Below are positions 11,943 through 24,299 of a DNA stretch of 64,000 nt, piece after piece; the first letter of the stretch is position 1, and each line of letters begins with the position of its first letter. The stretch is taken from NCBI GenBank assembly GCA_026929865.2, contig CM049416.1:5073501-5137500 (forward strand), written 5' to 3'. Made by a program: the position numbers and the translations under genes. Source of the DNA: Hyperoplus lanceolatus. Taxonomy: Eukaryota; Chordata; Actinopteri; Uranoscopiformes; Ammodytidae. Below the pieces are notes generated by a model that searched no databases, had not been told where the DNA came from, and saw nothing but the letters and a program-made list of their open reading frames with translations.

Positions 11943-13640
11943 TTTCAGTATAAAAGGGGGTATAGGAGTATAGGAGTTCCATAATTTAATGATGATGTTT
12001 GTATGGGGTTAACAACACTGACCTGAGATACTTGCTCCGATGTCCCTGACAGTTGGTGAGATGTTAAGAGAACTACTGTATATGCAGCCTACTCTTTCAG
12101 GCCTGGTTACATGTTACATCCCTAGAAGGACATAACTACATAACTAGAAGGACATTTTATAAAGAAGGAGATATTATATTTACCACATGTTCTACCAGAT
12201 ATTACAGTGCTCAGCTTTTGTTGGCAGCTGTTTGGAATTTATTAGCTGTTTCCATACAGCGGTCTGGTTTACAGTTCCAGCCAGACTAGAAACAGCAGGT
12301 ACCTGTAGATCGCCAAGAGATAAATGGTTTGGAAACACCTGACATTTGTTAGGGCTATAGGGTGTGTTATAATTGTAGTAAAACAGTTTGACATGTATAC
12401 CAGTTGGAAAAGCGTGCCCAGTGCCCACGGTATTAAAGTGGTATTGTTGGAGGATAAGTGCATGGGTGGGCTCCCACCTACTGTCAACATTTGATGAGGT
12501 GTTATTACAGTTGAAAGAGAGAGGGAAGGGAAGTAAAAGTCATTCCATACTTGCAGGGAGCTTGTTAAGCGAAATTTAAACATAAAAAAAATTAAAGATG
12601 ACAGAAGGAAAAAAGTAGCTGAACATAAACCTGTACCTAATGAAGTCAGGGGCTGTTTTAAATAAGTGCCCTTTTATGAACAATTACTACCACGTATTCA
12701 AAGGGTCTATTTTAAAAGCTGTATTTGGCAGTCAGCAGTGGCCTGCTGTCAGCGCAAAATCACAGTCTGACTTAACTGTCTGAGACATAATGATGGTGAG
12801 GTCAGCTTTTTTCCGTTCACTGATTATGAGCTTGCTAAAATAATAAGGCTTCTGTTGTTATTTCCTTTCATTGTTATTAACAATTCCCCTGCCGATACCA
12901 AATCCAAACAATTAATCCAACCTACTGACAGGTATATACAGTATAGTGAGTGTCTGCTGGAAATGCACTGAGGAAGAGGATGTACTACAGAATAAATAAT
13001 TAAACACATCTTCACCTCATCACTTCATATAGTGGAAAAAACTTGAGGAAGTGGTGGATGATGCCACCTCTAGCTTCTTGTCCTTGAAGGCCACCGTAGC
13101 TTCTGTAAATTCTCTCAACAAGAGGGGTTAGCAAGGGAGCGTCACACTGTACATTTAAGGTAAAAAACCCAAACCCAGGACACTCACTGAGTTGAAAAGT
13201 TGAAATATGGGATTTATTTCCAAAGCCGGTAAGAGGAATGGACTGCAGAGGCAAGTGAGGCGAGAGATTTGGCCTGAATTTTTCATCATCTATCATTTGA
13301 ATACATTTATTAAAAAAAAATATTTCTATTTTTGGTAACACTTTACAATAAGGGTACATTAATTAATGGTTAGTTAATGCTTAATAAGGTTTAACTAACC
13401 ATTAGTTAACTGTTAACTAATGTGTGTAGTAAGCATTTACTAATGGTATTCATGTTAACTAAGGTATTAATTGCTACATTATGTAATGTTTATAATTATT
13501 CTATATTAACCTTAGTTAACTCATTAATTAAGCTTGAACCAACAGTTGATTAATATAAGAATAAGCATTAACTAACTGTTAACAAATGTCATTTTTGTAA
13601 CATTACTAAAGCATAATTAACCATTTATTAATGCTCTTTG

Positions 13641-14030
13641 TGACCCTTATTGTAAAGTGGGAACCATTTATCCATTAAGTAACACTTAATAAATGCACAC
13701 CAGTGCTGAATAGGCATTACTGAAGCATAATTAACCATAATAGGCATTACTTAAGTGTAATTAACCATTTACTAATGGACTTTGTGACCCGTATTGTAAA
13801 GTGAGAACCATTTCTCATGAATTAACACCTAATAAAGGCATACTAGTGCTGATTAAGCATCACTTAAGCATAATTAACCATGTCTTAGTGTTATTTGTGA
13901 CCCTTATTGTAAAGTGGGAACCATTCATAACTTGTTACACTTAATAAATGCAAAACAGTGCTGAATAAGGATTACCTAAGTACAATCCATCAATCAACAT
14001 TGCTCTTTATGACCCGTACATTCTCTATAA
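13641..14030. repeat. Tandem end-like modules inside left arm
   Basis: Units starting TGACCCTTATTGTAAAGTG occur at 13641, 13785 and 13898, with a partial one at 14010; spacing is about 144, 113 and 112 bp. The unit is a near-copy of the element's own terminus in inverse orientation. Mirrored copies lie in the right arm at about 19050-19340. Such repeated terminal modules are a feature of foldback-type elements. Confidence 0.8.
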
Positions 14031-14534
14031 TAACAATATTAAACATACTACAATATTTCCAACTGGAAATCAATTCATGACAACAATCTGTTATCAACAC
14101 AATTCAGTCACAATTTAAAAAGAAAGTAAATGTTATTTTATTTAGAATCTTTAGTTTTATTTGGAAACACGGCTCTCACATTTGACATGAATACCGTCAA
14201 AGAACTCCAAAATAGTTTCTTCAACAAATTATATCCAGTTCAATGATTTTCTCTGAAAGTAACAAACAGGAGGAAATGGATTACTAACAGCAATGGTGAA
14301 ACACACTGACTCAACAGTTAGGTTTAACAGGTAAATATGTATTTTCTACTCTCTTCCTTGAAGTGTATATATCATTGTTGCAACATAAACAAAGATAAAA
14401 TACACAAAGAACATAACAGTTCCATTTTTTATTATGGACTAAAGATAAAACAAAATAATGATCACTTTCTTGTGACTAACCACTAGTTTAACCTGGCCCT
14501 ATCACTGTTATTTGAATGAACACATATGTATTTA

Positions 14535-14590
14535 ATTTAACCTTTATTTATACTCGAAAGATCAGTTGAGGGGTGACCCTCATTTATAAT
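14535..14590 (-). repeat. LINE 3'-tail relic (left arm copy)
   Basis: The plus strand reads TTTATTTATACTCGAAAG followed by GGGTGACCCTCATTT, matching the 3' end of the LINE inserted at 16534. The mirror copy sits at about 16416-16470 in the other arm, so this relic predates the palindrome. Confidence 0.65.
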
Positions 14591-16533
14591 CTCTCTCTCT
14601 CTTTAGATCCAGTTCTTGGGTTTGCTGGCCACTCCAGGCCTGGGTGCTCCTCTCCAAATGAAGCAGTTGGGCTGGAATCCAAGAATCTTGTCTAATCACC
14701 AAGTTGATGTACATGGAAAAAATTTAAATAATTAGTTAACAGTTCAGATGCATTTTTGTTTCCTTTATCTAAATCATTATAGCATAGCATTACGGTTCCA
14801 CATTATGTATTATTATTATAACATAATGCATTGCATTGCTGAAACTGAAATATCTTTGGTACCTTAATCAAATAAAATTCGCACTGAACCTTTAACAAGT
14901 TGACACTATTTTTTCATTCAAAAAACATGTAATCTCTATGACGATTCTACACATGCTCAGTTTAAACCCATTTTAGCCTGGAATAGCAACGTGCACTTTG
15001 AATATGGAAAAGGCTTACATGTGTTCACATATGGTTTGGTGTCTATAAACACACACTTTATTTAGCCACCACTACAATTACTGCTAAAAGTTACCTGTGA
15101 AGCTAGCCAGCACAAGCCTCATGCTAACGGTGCTATGCTAGCGGGAGGCTGCATCACTAATATATTTCACATTATTGATTTCTTACATACACACACACAA
15201 CTTTACCATCTCACGAATACCTTAGTTAACTCACCAATAATTTCGTTGGGCTAATGGCAGCATACTGTAATTGTAACCACCACGGGTCTTTTGTGAGACT
15301 AAAGCACATAGCTGCTGGCCTGCTGCTTCACTGTCCAGACACACATCCTCTTTCTTGCTGGCTGATCGCTGGGCGAGTTCAAGTGCTTGTAAAACGTGGG
15401 TAATCCTAATGTCAATAAGGTTTGTAAAGAAATATTTTTCTTAAGTAAAGTCTCCAAACATATTTTCACCTTCCCAAAGTTGAAAATACATTGCATACAT
15501 ACATGCATTCCCTCTACAGCCATTGTTGATTATCAATAGCCTATTATTGATCATTTAAATCACCTATAGATCTAGTTTTTTACTGGATCCTGGCCACTGA
15601 GAGGATAGAAAGACGGATGTGTGCCTGGACAGTAAAGGCAGCAGCTGAGCTACGTGCCAGCTTGACCTGACCGACCCATTATTCTCACACAAAATACCAG
15701 TGGTGGTTACAGTTATGCTGCCATTAGCCAAATGAAATTATTGGTGAGTTAATTAAGGTGTTAGTGAGATGATATAGTTGTGTGTATGTAAGAATACTTT
15801 GAAATATATAAGCGACACAGCCTCCCGCTAGCATAGCAACGTTAGCATTAGCACGCTGCTATATGAGCAGCGTTAGCATGAGGCTTGTGCTGGCTAGCTT
15901 CACAGGTAACTTTTAGCAGTAATTGTAGTGGTGGCTAAATAAAGTGTGTGTTCATGGACACCAAACCGTATGTGAATAAATGTTAGCATTATTCCATATG
16001 CAAAGTGCATGTTGCTATTTCTTGCTAAACTGAGCTAAAGCTGAGCATGTGTTGTGTAGAATCGTCATAGAGATTACATGTTTTTTGAATGAAAAAATAG
16101 TGTCAACTTGTTAAAGGTTCAGTGAGAATTTTATTTGATTAAGGTACCAAAGATATTTCAGTTTCAGCAATGCAATGCATTATGTTATAATAATAATACA
16201 TAATGTGGAACCGTAATGCTATGCTATAATGATTTAGATAAAGGAAACAAAAATGCATCTGAACTGTTAACTAATTATTTAAATTTTTTCCATGTACATC
16301 AACTTGGTGATTAGACAAGATTCTTGGATTCCAGCCCAACTGCTTCATTTGGAGAGGAGCACCCAGGCCTGGAGTGGCCAGCAAACCCAAGAACTGGATC
16401 TAAAGAGAGAGAGAGATTATAAATGAGGGTCACCCCTCAACTGATCTTTCGAGTATAAATAAAGGTTAAATTAAATACATATGTGTTCATTCAAATAACA
16501 GTGATAGGGCCAGGTTAAACTAGTGTTTAGTCA

Positions 16534-18494
16534 TTCATTCATTCATTCATTTCCTTTATTTATTCTCGAAAGATCAATTGAGGTTACCCTCTTTTACAAT
16601 GACGTCGAGACAGATACACAATATACAATGAGAATACACAACAAGCTTACAAAGAGACAACAACAATTAAAACATTCAGATCAATTGAATAAAATAGAAC
16701 AATAGCCTAATTAAAACAGTTACAAGTGGAGTGGGGCTGATTCAAAATAATAACTTTAAATTGGTTAACAGTTATGAGTGTATTTATTTTAATTTGATGT
16801 TGTAGGCTGTTCCAGGAGTCAGGGGCACTGTGGCTAAAAGCAGTCTTACCAAGGTCAGACCGGGTGTATGGAACATATAACATGAGCATTTCAGTTGAGC
16901 GGGTTTGATAAAGCCCATCTGAGATGTGCAGCATTGTTGTCAAATAGAGTGGCAGCTTTCCGGTCAGGGCTTTATATATAAAAATATGCCAATGTGCATC
17001 ACGTCTCTCTTTAAGAGAGGACCAACCAACCTTTTCATATAAAAGACAATGGTGAGTGTCATAAGCATCTCCTGTAATGAACCTTAAGGCAGAGTGAAAA
17101 ACGGAGTCTAGGAGTTTAAGACATGATTGAGATGCATGCCTATAAACCACATCACCGTAATCAAGGACAGACATAAAAACTGCCTCAATAATCCTTTTCC
17201 TACTGAACAACGGGAAGGTGGCTCTGTTCCTATAAAAATATCCAATCTTTTGTCGCAGACGACAGACAAGATTTTTTATGTGAAATTTAAAAGATATTTT
17301 CTCATCTATCCAGATGCCGAGATATTTATATTCAGTGACTCTTTCAATTTGAGATCCATTATTTGTATGAATATTAAGATCATTAAAATGTATAGTTCTT
17401 GCTCTGGAGAAACACATATATTTTGTTTTGTCTGTATTAAGAACAAGCCTGAGGTCCACTAGACAGTCAGGGTGTTAAAAGAGCTCTGAAGGTTCTGAAC
17501 AGATTGATGGACCGAATCAGAAATGCAATACAGTACAGTGTCGTCAGCATACAAATGGGCTTGACAGTTTTGTAGCGATGAAACAATGCTATTGATGTAA
17601 ATTGTGAATAGGACTGGACCTAAATTGAGCCCTGCGGAACACCATTTGTAACTGTTAAAAACTCAGTTTGGTGGCTTCCCAGTTTTACTGACTGCTGTCT
17701 ATCAGAGAGATAATCCCTAAACCAGCTACATGTAGAATAATCAAAACCAATATCATGCAGCCTCTGTAAAAGCAAATGGTGATCTAAAGTATCAAAGGCT
17801 TTTGACAGATCAACAAAAAGTGCTGCACAGTGCTTTTTATTGTCGATAGCTGTAACAATGTTGTCTAAGACCAAAGTGACAGCAGATACAGTACTGTGAC
17901 CTGCCCTGAAACCAGATTGAAATGGGCTCAGAATGGAAGCACTGGATAAAAAGGTTTTCAACTGATTATTAATAACTGATTCTAGGATTTTTGCCAGGCA
18001 TGGGAGTTTTGAAATTGGCCTGTAATTATTGAGATCACTTTTGTCACCCCCTTTATGCAATGGGATGACATGAGCTTTTTTCCAAACTTTAGGAACAATA
18101 CCGGAGGAGATGGAAAGATTAAAAATATGGGTTATTTGTTTTGATATTATATGTGTAGAGAGATTGATTGAAAATGGGTCCAAATTGTCCTCCCCCATAT
18201 ACTTCCTGGGGTTGATGGCTAGAAGCGCATCTACAACAACACTTGTTGGAACTGGAACAAGGCTAAAAAGAGGAGTTTGAGAGACAGGCGCTACGTTACT
18301 ACTAGTTGTAGAGGGTGTACATCCTCCATTCTGAAAAAGTTGACCAGCAGCTAAAAAATGTTTATTAAAAGCTAAACCAATCTCTTTCTGGTCATTTAAA
18401 ATCTGACCATTTATTTTTATCTGACTGGGAACAGTGCTAGACTTGTTTTTATTATAATTGACAGCCTTCCAAAATAATGCAGGGTTGGAGTAGC
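16534..18494 (-). mobile_element. L2/CR1-like LINE, 5'-truncated, in palindrome right arm
   Basis: About 1.96 kb, minus strand. The 3' end at the left shows ATTCATTC repeats, followed by the tail phrase CTTTATTTATTCTCGAAAG. A 5-bp duplication AGTCA flanks it (16529-16533 and 18495-18499), as shown by comparison with the unoccupied site in the left arm. The 5' truncation falls in the linker ahead of the reverse transcriptase; the endonuclease is missing. Confidence 0.85.
16707..18198 (-). pseudogene. LINE reverse transcriptase and C-terminal domain, frameshifted
   Basis: The upstream piece (17620-18198) carries NNYRPISKLPCLAKILESVI, SGFRAGHSTVSA, the catalytic-region motif LFVDLSKAFDTLDHH and GVPQGSI. 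One base appears lost right after GVPQGSI (near 17620). The next stretch, including a YADDT-type active-site box on the minus strand near 17540-17560, is in another frame. The downstream piece (16707-17459) carries KYLGIWIDEKISF, DYGDVVY, the conserved HSALRFITG block and the C-terminal SAPDSWNSLQ block. Motifs fit the L2-like group. At least two frame breaks separate the blocks, so the copy is dead. Confidence 0.85.
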
Positions 18495-19649
18495 AGTCAC
18501 AAGAGAGTGATCATTATTTTGTTTTATCTTTAGTCCATAATAAAAAATGGAACTGTTATGTTCTTTGTGTATTTTATCTTTGTTTATGTTGCAACAACGA
18601 TATATACACTTCAAGGAAGAGAGTAGAAAATACATATTTACCTGTTAAACCTAACTGTTGAGTCAGTGTGTTTCACCATTGCTGTTAGTAATCCATTTCC
18701 TCCTGTTTGTTACTTTCAGAGAAAATCATTAAACTGGATATAATTTGTTGAAGAAACTATTTTGGAGTTCTTTGACGGTATTCATGTCAAATGTGAGAGC
18801 CGTGTTTCCAAATAAAACTAAAGATTCTAAATAAAATAACATTTACTTTCTTTTTTAAATTGTGACTGAATTGTGTTGATAACAGATTGTTGTCATGAAT
18901 TGATTTCCAGTTGGAAATATTTTAGTATGTTTAATATTGTTATTATAGAGAATGTACACGGGTCATAAAGAGCATTGTTGATTGATGGATTGTACTTCGG
19001 TAATCCTTATTCAGCACTGTTTTGCATTTATTAAGTGTAACAAGTGATAAATGGTTCCCACTTTACAATAAGGGTCACAAATAACATTAAGAAATGGTTA
19101 ATTATGCTCAAGTGATGCTCAATCAGCACTAGTATGCCTTTATTAGGTGTTAATTCATGAGAAATGGTTCTCACTTTACAATAAGGGTCACAAAATCCAT
19201 TAATAAATGGCTAATTACACTTAAGTAATGCCTATTATGGTTAATTATGCTTCAGTAATGCCTATTCAGCACTGGTGTGCATTTATTAAGTGTTACTTAA
19301 TGGATAAATGGTTCCCACTTTACAATAAGGGTCACAAAGAGCATTAATAAATGGTTAATTATGCTTAAGTAATGTTACGAAAATGACATTTGTTAACAGT
19401 TAATTAATGCTTATTATTATTTTAATCAACTGTTGGTTCATGCTTAATTAATCGGTTAACTAAGGTTAACATAGGATATTTATAAACATTACATAATGTA
19501 GTAATTAATACCTTAGTTAACATGAATATCATTAGTAAATGCTTACTAGACACATTAGTTAACAGTTAACTAATGGTTAGTTAAACCTTATTAAGCATTA
19601 ACTAGCCATTAATTAATGTACCCTTATTGTAAAGTGTTACCCTATTTTT

Positions 19650-22600
19650 TATAGTGCAATACAAGTGACAAACAAGACACATGTGACACATCGCAAGAGT
19701 TTGGTTTAGTTGCCGTTGCTTGATTTATTAGTTAGTTGTTTTTGGGTTTATTAGATTAGGAGGAGGAAGTTCTGAATCCGACGGACCAATGCGCGGCTGG
19801 TCCAGGCTTCCTAGTTGAGCCACAAGACCTGTAGATGGTTATTAGACACCCCCCCTCCCCTCTCTCTCTCCAGGACAGGACTGTTTCTCTGGGCCTGGGG
19901 AGCAGCTTCCTTTGTAGAAGAGAAGTTTAGCAAGTATTGGGGACATGCTGGTGCTCCCATCTTTCAGATATGGTTGGGGGGGGGGGGAGGTAGAGTAAAA
20001 CAAGAAAGAGACATAGATAAATGAGGAGCCTATGCCAAGTAATTGATTTAACAAAAATGTAGAATGATGAATAGATATAAAATAGATCTTACACAGTAGC
20101 AGTCATCCTAGTTCCTCTCATAATCCAGTCCCTGTGTCTCTTGTTTGTCTGGGTAATGCGATGCCTCGTAAACTTCTGAAAGCATTGACAGCCGCTATAA
20201 AAATCCAGACGTCATTATGATTTAGTCTGAACCGCTCCCCAGTGCAGCAGTTTCTTCATCTTCCCCTGACATGGCTGCTGAACACAGGCCAGGGAGTGGT
20301 GCACGCGGTGAATGGGCCACAGTGATCCGTCATCTTGGTTACAATTGACTGCACAGTTCAACCTGACTGACGTTTCTTTAGTCATAATAAACAAATCACT
20401 GCACCGTTTTCCTCTTGAGATGGGCAGGTTGGCTGCGGTCCAACAACGTTACAATAGCCAGTCATCTCAGGCCAACACACAAAAAACACACATGGTGAGT
20501 TCCGCTCTGCCAAAACCAAACCAATATCAAGGGGTCAATATGAGGTCAGTCTGCTCTATGATGTGTCTGCTACCTGGAGAAAAAAATGTATGCAGACATT
20601 AGATTATAGGTCAGAATATATGCTGGGATTTACCCAACAAGAAGTTGTGTCTGACGCACTACTGATGGGTTTTTACCTGCAATGAAAAGGATCACCCTAG
20701 GTTCATGTTTGAGGTTAAACATCCGATGTATTACTTTTGTTTGAAAATCTGTGTTATCTTTGCCTAAGTTTTAATCTGTTGTTGTCCTTTCGTCCCTAAA
20801 GTGGCTGCATGCTTCACTGTTTAAACATGGAGGCCTGGAGCACAGCCATTGATTGACTGAGATGTTATCGTTTTGCTCCCGAAAAAGCATTGCATTTCTG
20901 ATAAACTCAAACCAAGAAAACAAAGGGCATGATGTGGACATGTGAGTGTGATAGACAAGCTACCCTGCGATGGATTATCTATTGCAGGGGGAAAACCCAC
21001 ATGTGTCTGGAAAATAATACATTAGTTTAAGGGCGTGTGTTATATTTTGTAAAATGGTTTCAAGTAATGTCATTTTCGCATTTAATATTCAATGGGCCAT
21101 AACCACAGTGGTTTTGTTCTGTTCCCTTTGGTCCCCTTAACATTTTCAGTTTCCTAACACTTGGCAACTCACTCAAAACTGTTCGAGCTCATGGCAGTCT
21201 CAACAAGATGTCTATGCAGTCAGCTGATGGAGTTCTGGAGAAAGAACATTTGTGGTGTCTTAACTACGCTTTGGGGTTTGTTCATGTACATTTGTTACAC
21301 TGCCTGTGACTGCTGAATTGTTCCAACATAAAGGCGTATCTGCTTCGTGTGAAACATCTTAAAAAATGGCGAAAAACCACCTCCTACGTAGTGTAGCCGT
21401 AAGAGTTCTGTACTTTTTCACCATCTCGTTAACTCACTCTTTGTTAGATTAAAATGTACTAGATGAAAATCTGAGTGCTACTTTAAGTTACGAGTTGTTA
21501 CTTTATTAGTATTAATATGTATTTAGTTAACCTATAGGCTATAACAGCAAGCATGAGTTAGAGAATTATTTCAGATTTCTCTTATTTTTGTGTTTACAGT
21601 AGATTCTTCAGTCTGTGAAAGTCAAGGCATTGTTTTCCATCACTTACTTTAACTCTCCGTTAATTCATCATACAGTGAAGAAGATTTATTGATCAGGAGT
21701 CAGGACTTTTGGGTTTTGATCTCCAGTTAAACCCAAACAGTGAGGGCAGATCAGGATAAATACACAGTACTTTCCACGCTGCTGGAGGTCTTGTGTGAAC
21801 ACAGATCTGCAGTTTAATGGCGGCCCTAGTTTCTTTCTGCCTCAGTTGCTTCTGTCATTTCTCAGCTTGGCACTGAAGTTATTTTATTGCTGTTGATTTG
21901 ACCGGCTGTTGCTTTGTACTGACATTTTACCCGGCTGTCCCGCACTGAAGCTTTACCCCGGCCGGCCCCGGAGCCGAAATGATAAAAAACAGACTTTTCT
22001 CAGTTCATCTGTCAAACAGCTGACACACTGGCATCTCCAACCTATTCCACCATGGTTCTGCTGCCTGTCTGTGGTTATCTTGAATCTTGTTTTAAAAATG
22101 AAGTTTCAAATTGTACAACCATACAAGGAATTTAACTGGGGGCTTGAAGTAAAACATTCACCATTTCGAAGAAAAACAAGAATAAGCGTTTACGTAAAAT
22201 GACTGAGCGAAAGACATTCATATTAAAAACATTAGACCTAGTCAAGACACTGGTTGTTAAAACACAGCATACTTTCCGATTGAAAACATTTAATTGTAGA
22301 TGTAGCAAATCTCATTATTTTTCTTCCAAACGTTGTTCTTGGTGAGCAGCATGAATTAACAATAAACATAGTGCTTGATTTATAGGTCACCGTTTAAAAA
22401 AAAATTCTCATCCCACCCAACACCAGAATATAATATATATATAAATAAATACAGTAACAGAAAAACAATTGATGGATACAAATGAAAAATAGAAAAAGAA
22501 AGAAGAGAAGAGAAAAAATAAAAATATAAAAGAGATGAACAACAAGAAACCTTGGCTTCCATTGGTTTATACAGCTACAGTCGAGGAGTTTTAGCAAAGG

Positions 22601-22980
22601 GCCGAGCATGCTGATACAATACCTGTTGAAAAACACCAGCAATCAGACAGGAGGAAGAACAGTTAAACCATTACAGAGAGAAGGTTGTCACTACTTTGGA
22701 AATGTTTGCTAGATCCTCTATGTGTAAACTTTATATTTTCTAATTGCAAAAACTACATGATGTCTTTCAGCGTTACCGAGCCTGAGAAAGTGAAGATTTC
22801 CAAGTTAAGAGTATTCTTCTCCTGGTTTAAAGTGTTGCAGAAGCAATCATGTCAAGGGAGGGGCTATGCAGGTGTTCCAAAAATGGAAAGAAGTGAGCAA
22901 TGCTTTATGGGAGGCAGCTGCCCCCCTGTAGATCCACCCCTGCTCTACAGTATACTGCTGTTCACTAGTTTTTAAAATAG
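19650..22980. other. Unassigned stretch
   Basis: No gene or recognised repeat. A G-run at about 19974-19987 is notable. The AT-rich segment 22380-22560 gives hydrophobic minus-strand frames that are compositional artefacts. Confidence 0.4.
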
Positions 22981-23201
22981 GTTGTGTTACAACCTGGCTC
23001 AATGGTTGTAGCAAACAAAGGGGAGGCCACACATAGTCTATATCAACATAATAGATTTAATAAAGAATAAGGTGAACAACCAAATACAACAGAAACAAAA
23101 GTGCAGGCTGCAGGCCAGGGAAGGGTAGAGTCAAGGCTCTTGCGTCAAGCCTGCTCAGGTGAGCTGCATCCCGTTAACGTCACTATAACAGGTGCAAGAA
23201 G

Positions 23202-24227
23202 TTACCCTTTTCCAGCAGCCTGAAGGAGTACGGCACCAGCTCCAACATGGCTGGCAGCAACATGTAATATTACTGGCTGATCGAGGCTGGGAACTAGGAG
23301 GACTGGGACAGAGCATAACAAAGTTTTAACATCCGTGAAGGCTTTCTGACATGAGGTGGACCAGATGTACTTGGATGTGGTCTTCAGCAAGTCAGTCAGA
23401 GAAGCCACCACTGTTGAGAAATTACTGCAAAACTCAAAGACTCTGGAAAACCTCTGCCGGATGGGCTTAGCGTTTCCAACGTCAATATCATGCTCTATCA
23501 GATTTGTCTTAGACGGCGAGTCTCCCAATAAACCTGAATAGTTTGCAATCAGTTCAGCAAACTCAGTTTGCTTCTCAACAGACAAATGAGCCAAGCCATC
23601 CATATTCATTAGACATTCAGAGTTCTTGAGACAACCATGCAGTACAGAATTGTCTGGCACTGCCACATCTTCCCCCCCACTAACAACTGACTGCAACACT
23701 ATACCAGCAGACAAAACTGGGCGCACTTCCGAAGGAGTGTGTGAAACCTCAGATTCATCCCGACCATAGTATGGTTTCAGCAGGTTTATGTGACAGTACG
23801 TTTTCTTAACCCCCAGATGCCCACTCTGGTCATGCGAACACTGCATCACTTTATTTTGATACTTCATTGGTCCTACAACTTGGTGAACTGGATCACCAAC
23901 ACCATCCAAACCCTGTGGGACCCACTTACGGACCAATACCTCATTCTGCAGGAAGTACCCACTAGCTGCACTCTGAGCATCAACGCTAGGCCGCACCTGA
24001 TCAAACAGTTCTCTCAACGAGGCATCCGCTCGTTGCTCAGTGCTAAGTTCCTGTTGGGAGATAGACAGAGAATTAAGCACAGGCAAATTCCTCTCACAAT
24101 CCAATTCTTCATGGTCAAATGCAAAATCTTGCGTTTCTGAATCTTTTGCTGTCATTGCCTGTGTCACAGCACAAGCGGTAAAGACCTCAGGGCATTCAAT
24201 TTTACCATCAGTTGGGTTGTCCAGCAT
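23202..24227 (-). mobile_element. Gypsy-type (Gmr1-like) LTR retroelement pol fossil
   Basis: A minus-strand remnant of a Ty3/gypsy polyprotein. Recognisable parts, in reading order: an integrase zinc-binding motif (HDQSGHLGVKKTY), a linker with INLLKPYYGRDESE, a pre-polymerase block (LIEHDIDVGNAKPIRQRFSR) and an RNase H-like block (FTDVKTLLCSVPVLL). Integrase therefore lies ahead of polymerase and RNase H, the arrangement described for the Gmr1 group first reported from cod. The fossil is broken, with several large internal losses. No LTR pair was found; the DNA at 22985-23130 could be part of one. Probably old. Confidence 0.8.
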
Positions 24228-24299
24228 CGGTGTATATGCATCAGGTGAGAATAGAAAACCAATGTTCTAAGATTTGGGTATAACCAAAACAAATGTGAA

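Larger units (their letters stand above)
8368..13325. other. Unassigned stretch with small repeats
   Basis: No gene recognised on either strand. It includes an imperfect CA-rich tract at about 9199-9291, the CA array at 10057-10103 and a 13-bp tandem repeat at 11891-11942. A 129-codon open frame at 8936-9325 runs into the CA tract and resembles no family known to me. Confidence 0.45.
13334..15360. repeat. Left arm of giant inverted repeat
   Basis: This arm matches the right arm in inverse orientation over its whole length. Examples are the block with CTCCAGGCCTGGGTGCTCC (near 14623) mirrored near 16360, and the block AAGCACATAGCTGCTGGCC (15302) mirrored near 15640. Similarity looks high in the outer 1.9 kb and falls towards the loop. 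It also holds a LINE 3'-tail relic at about 14535-14590. Confidence 0.88.
13334..19641. mobile_element. Giant palindromic (foldback-like) DNA element
   Basis: The ends are inverted copies of GGTAACACTTTACAATAAGG, and the flanks repeat the 8 bases CTATTTTT (13326-13333 and 19642-19649). The inverted homology does not stop at the termini: it continues for about 2 kb inwards on both sides (left arm 13334 to about 15360, right arm from about 15590), leaving a loop of about 230 bp. Without the LINE inserted in the right arm the unit is about 4.3 kb. No transposase frame is seen. The 8-bp duplication fits hAT-type transposition, but the class is otherwise open. A read-through transcript would fold into a hairpin about 2 kb long. 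Confidence 0.88.
15590..19641. repeat. Right arm of giant inverted repeat, split by a LINE
   Basis: This is the mirror of the left arm. Homology runs 15590-16528, is interrupted by the LINE, and resumes at 18500 through to the terminus. The left arm has no LINE at the matching point (around 14480), so the insertion happened after the palindrome formed. Confidence 0.88.

Noticed and set aside
22394-22642. Hydrophobic minus-strand frame as a membrane protein
   Set aside because: Composition effect of an A-rich plus strand (Phe, Leu, Tyr codons); no family match and no conserved context.
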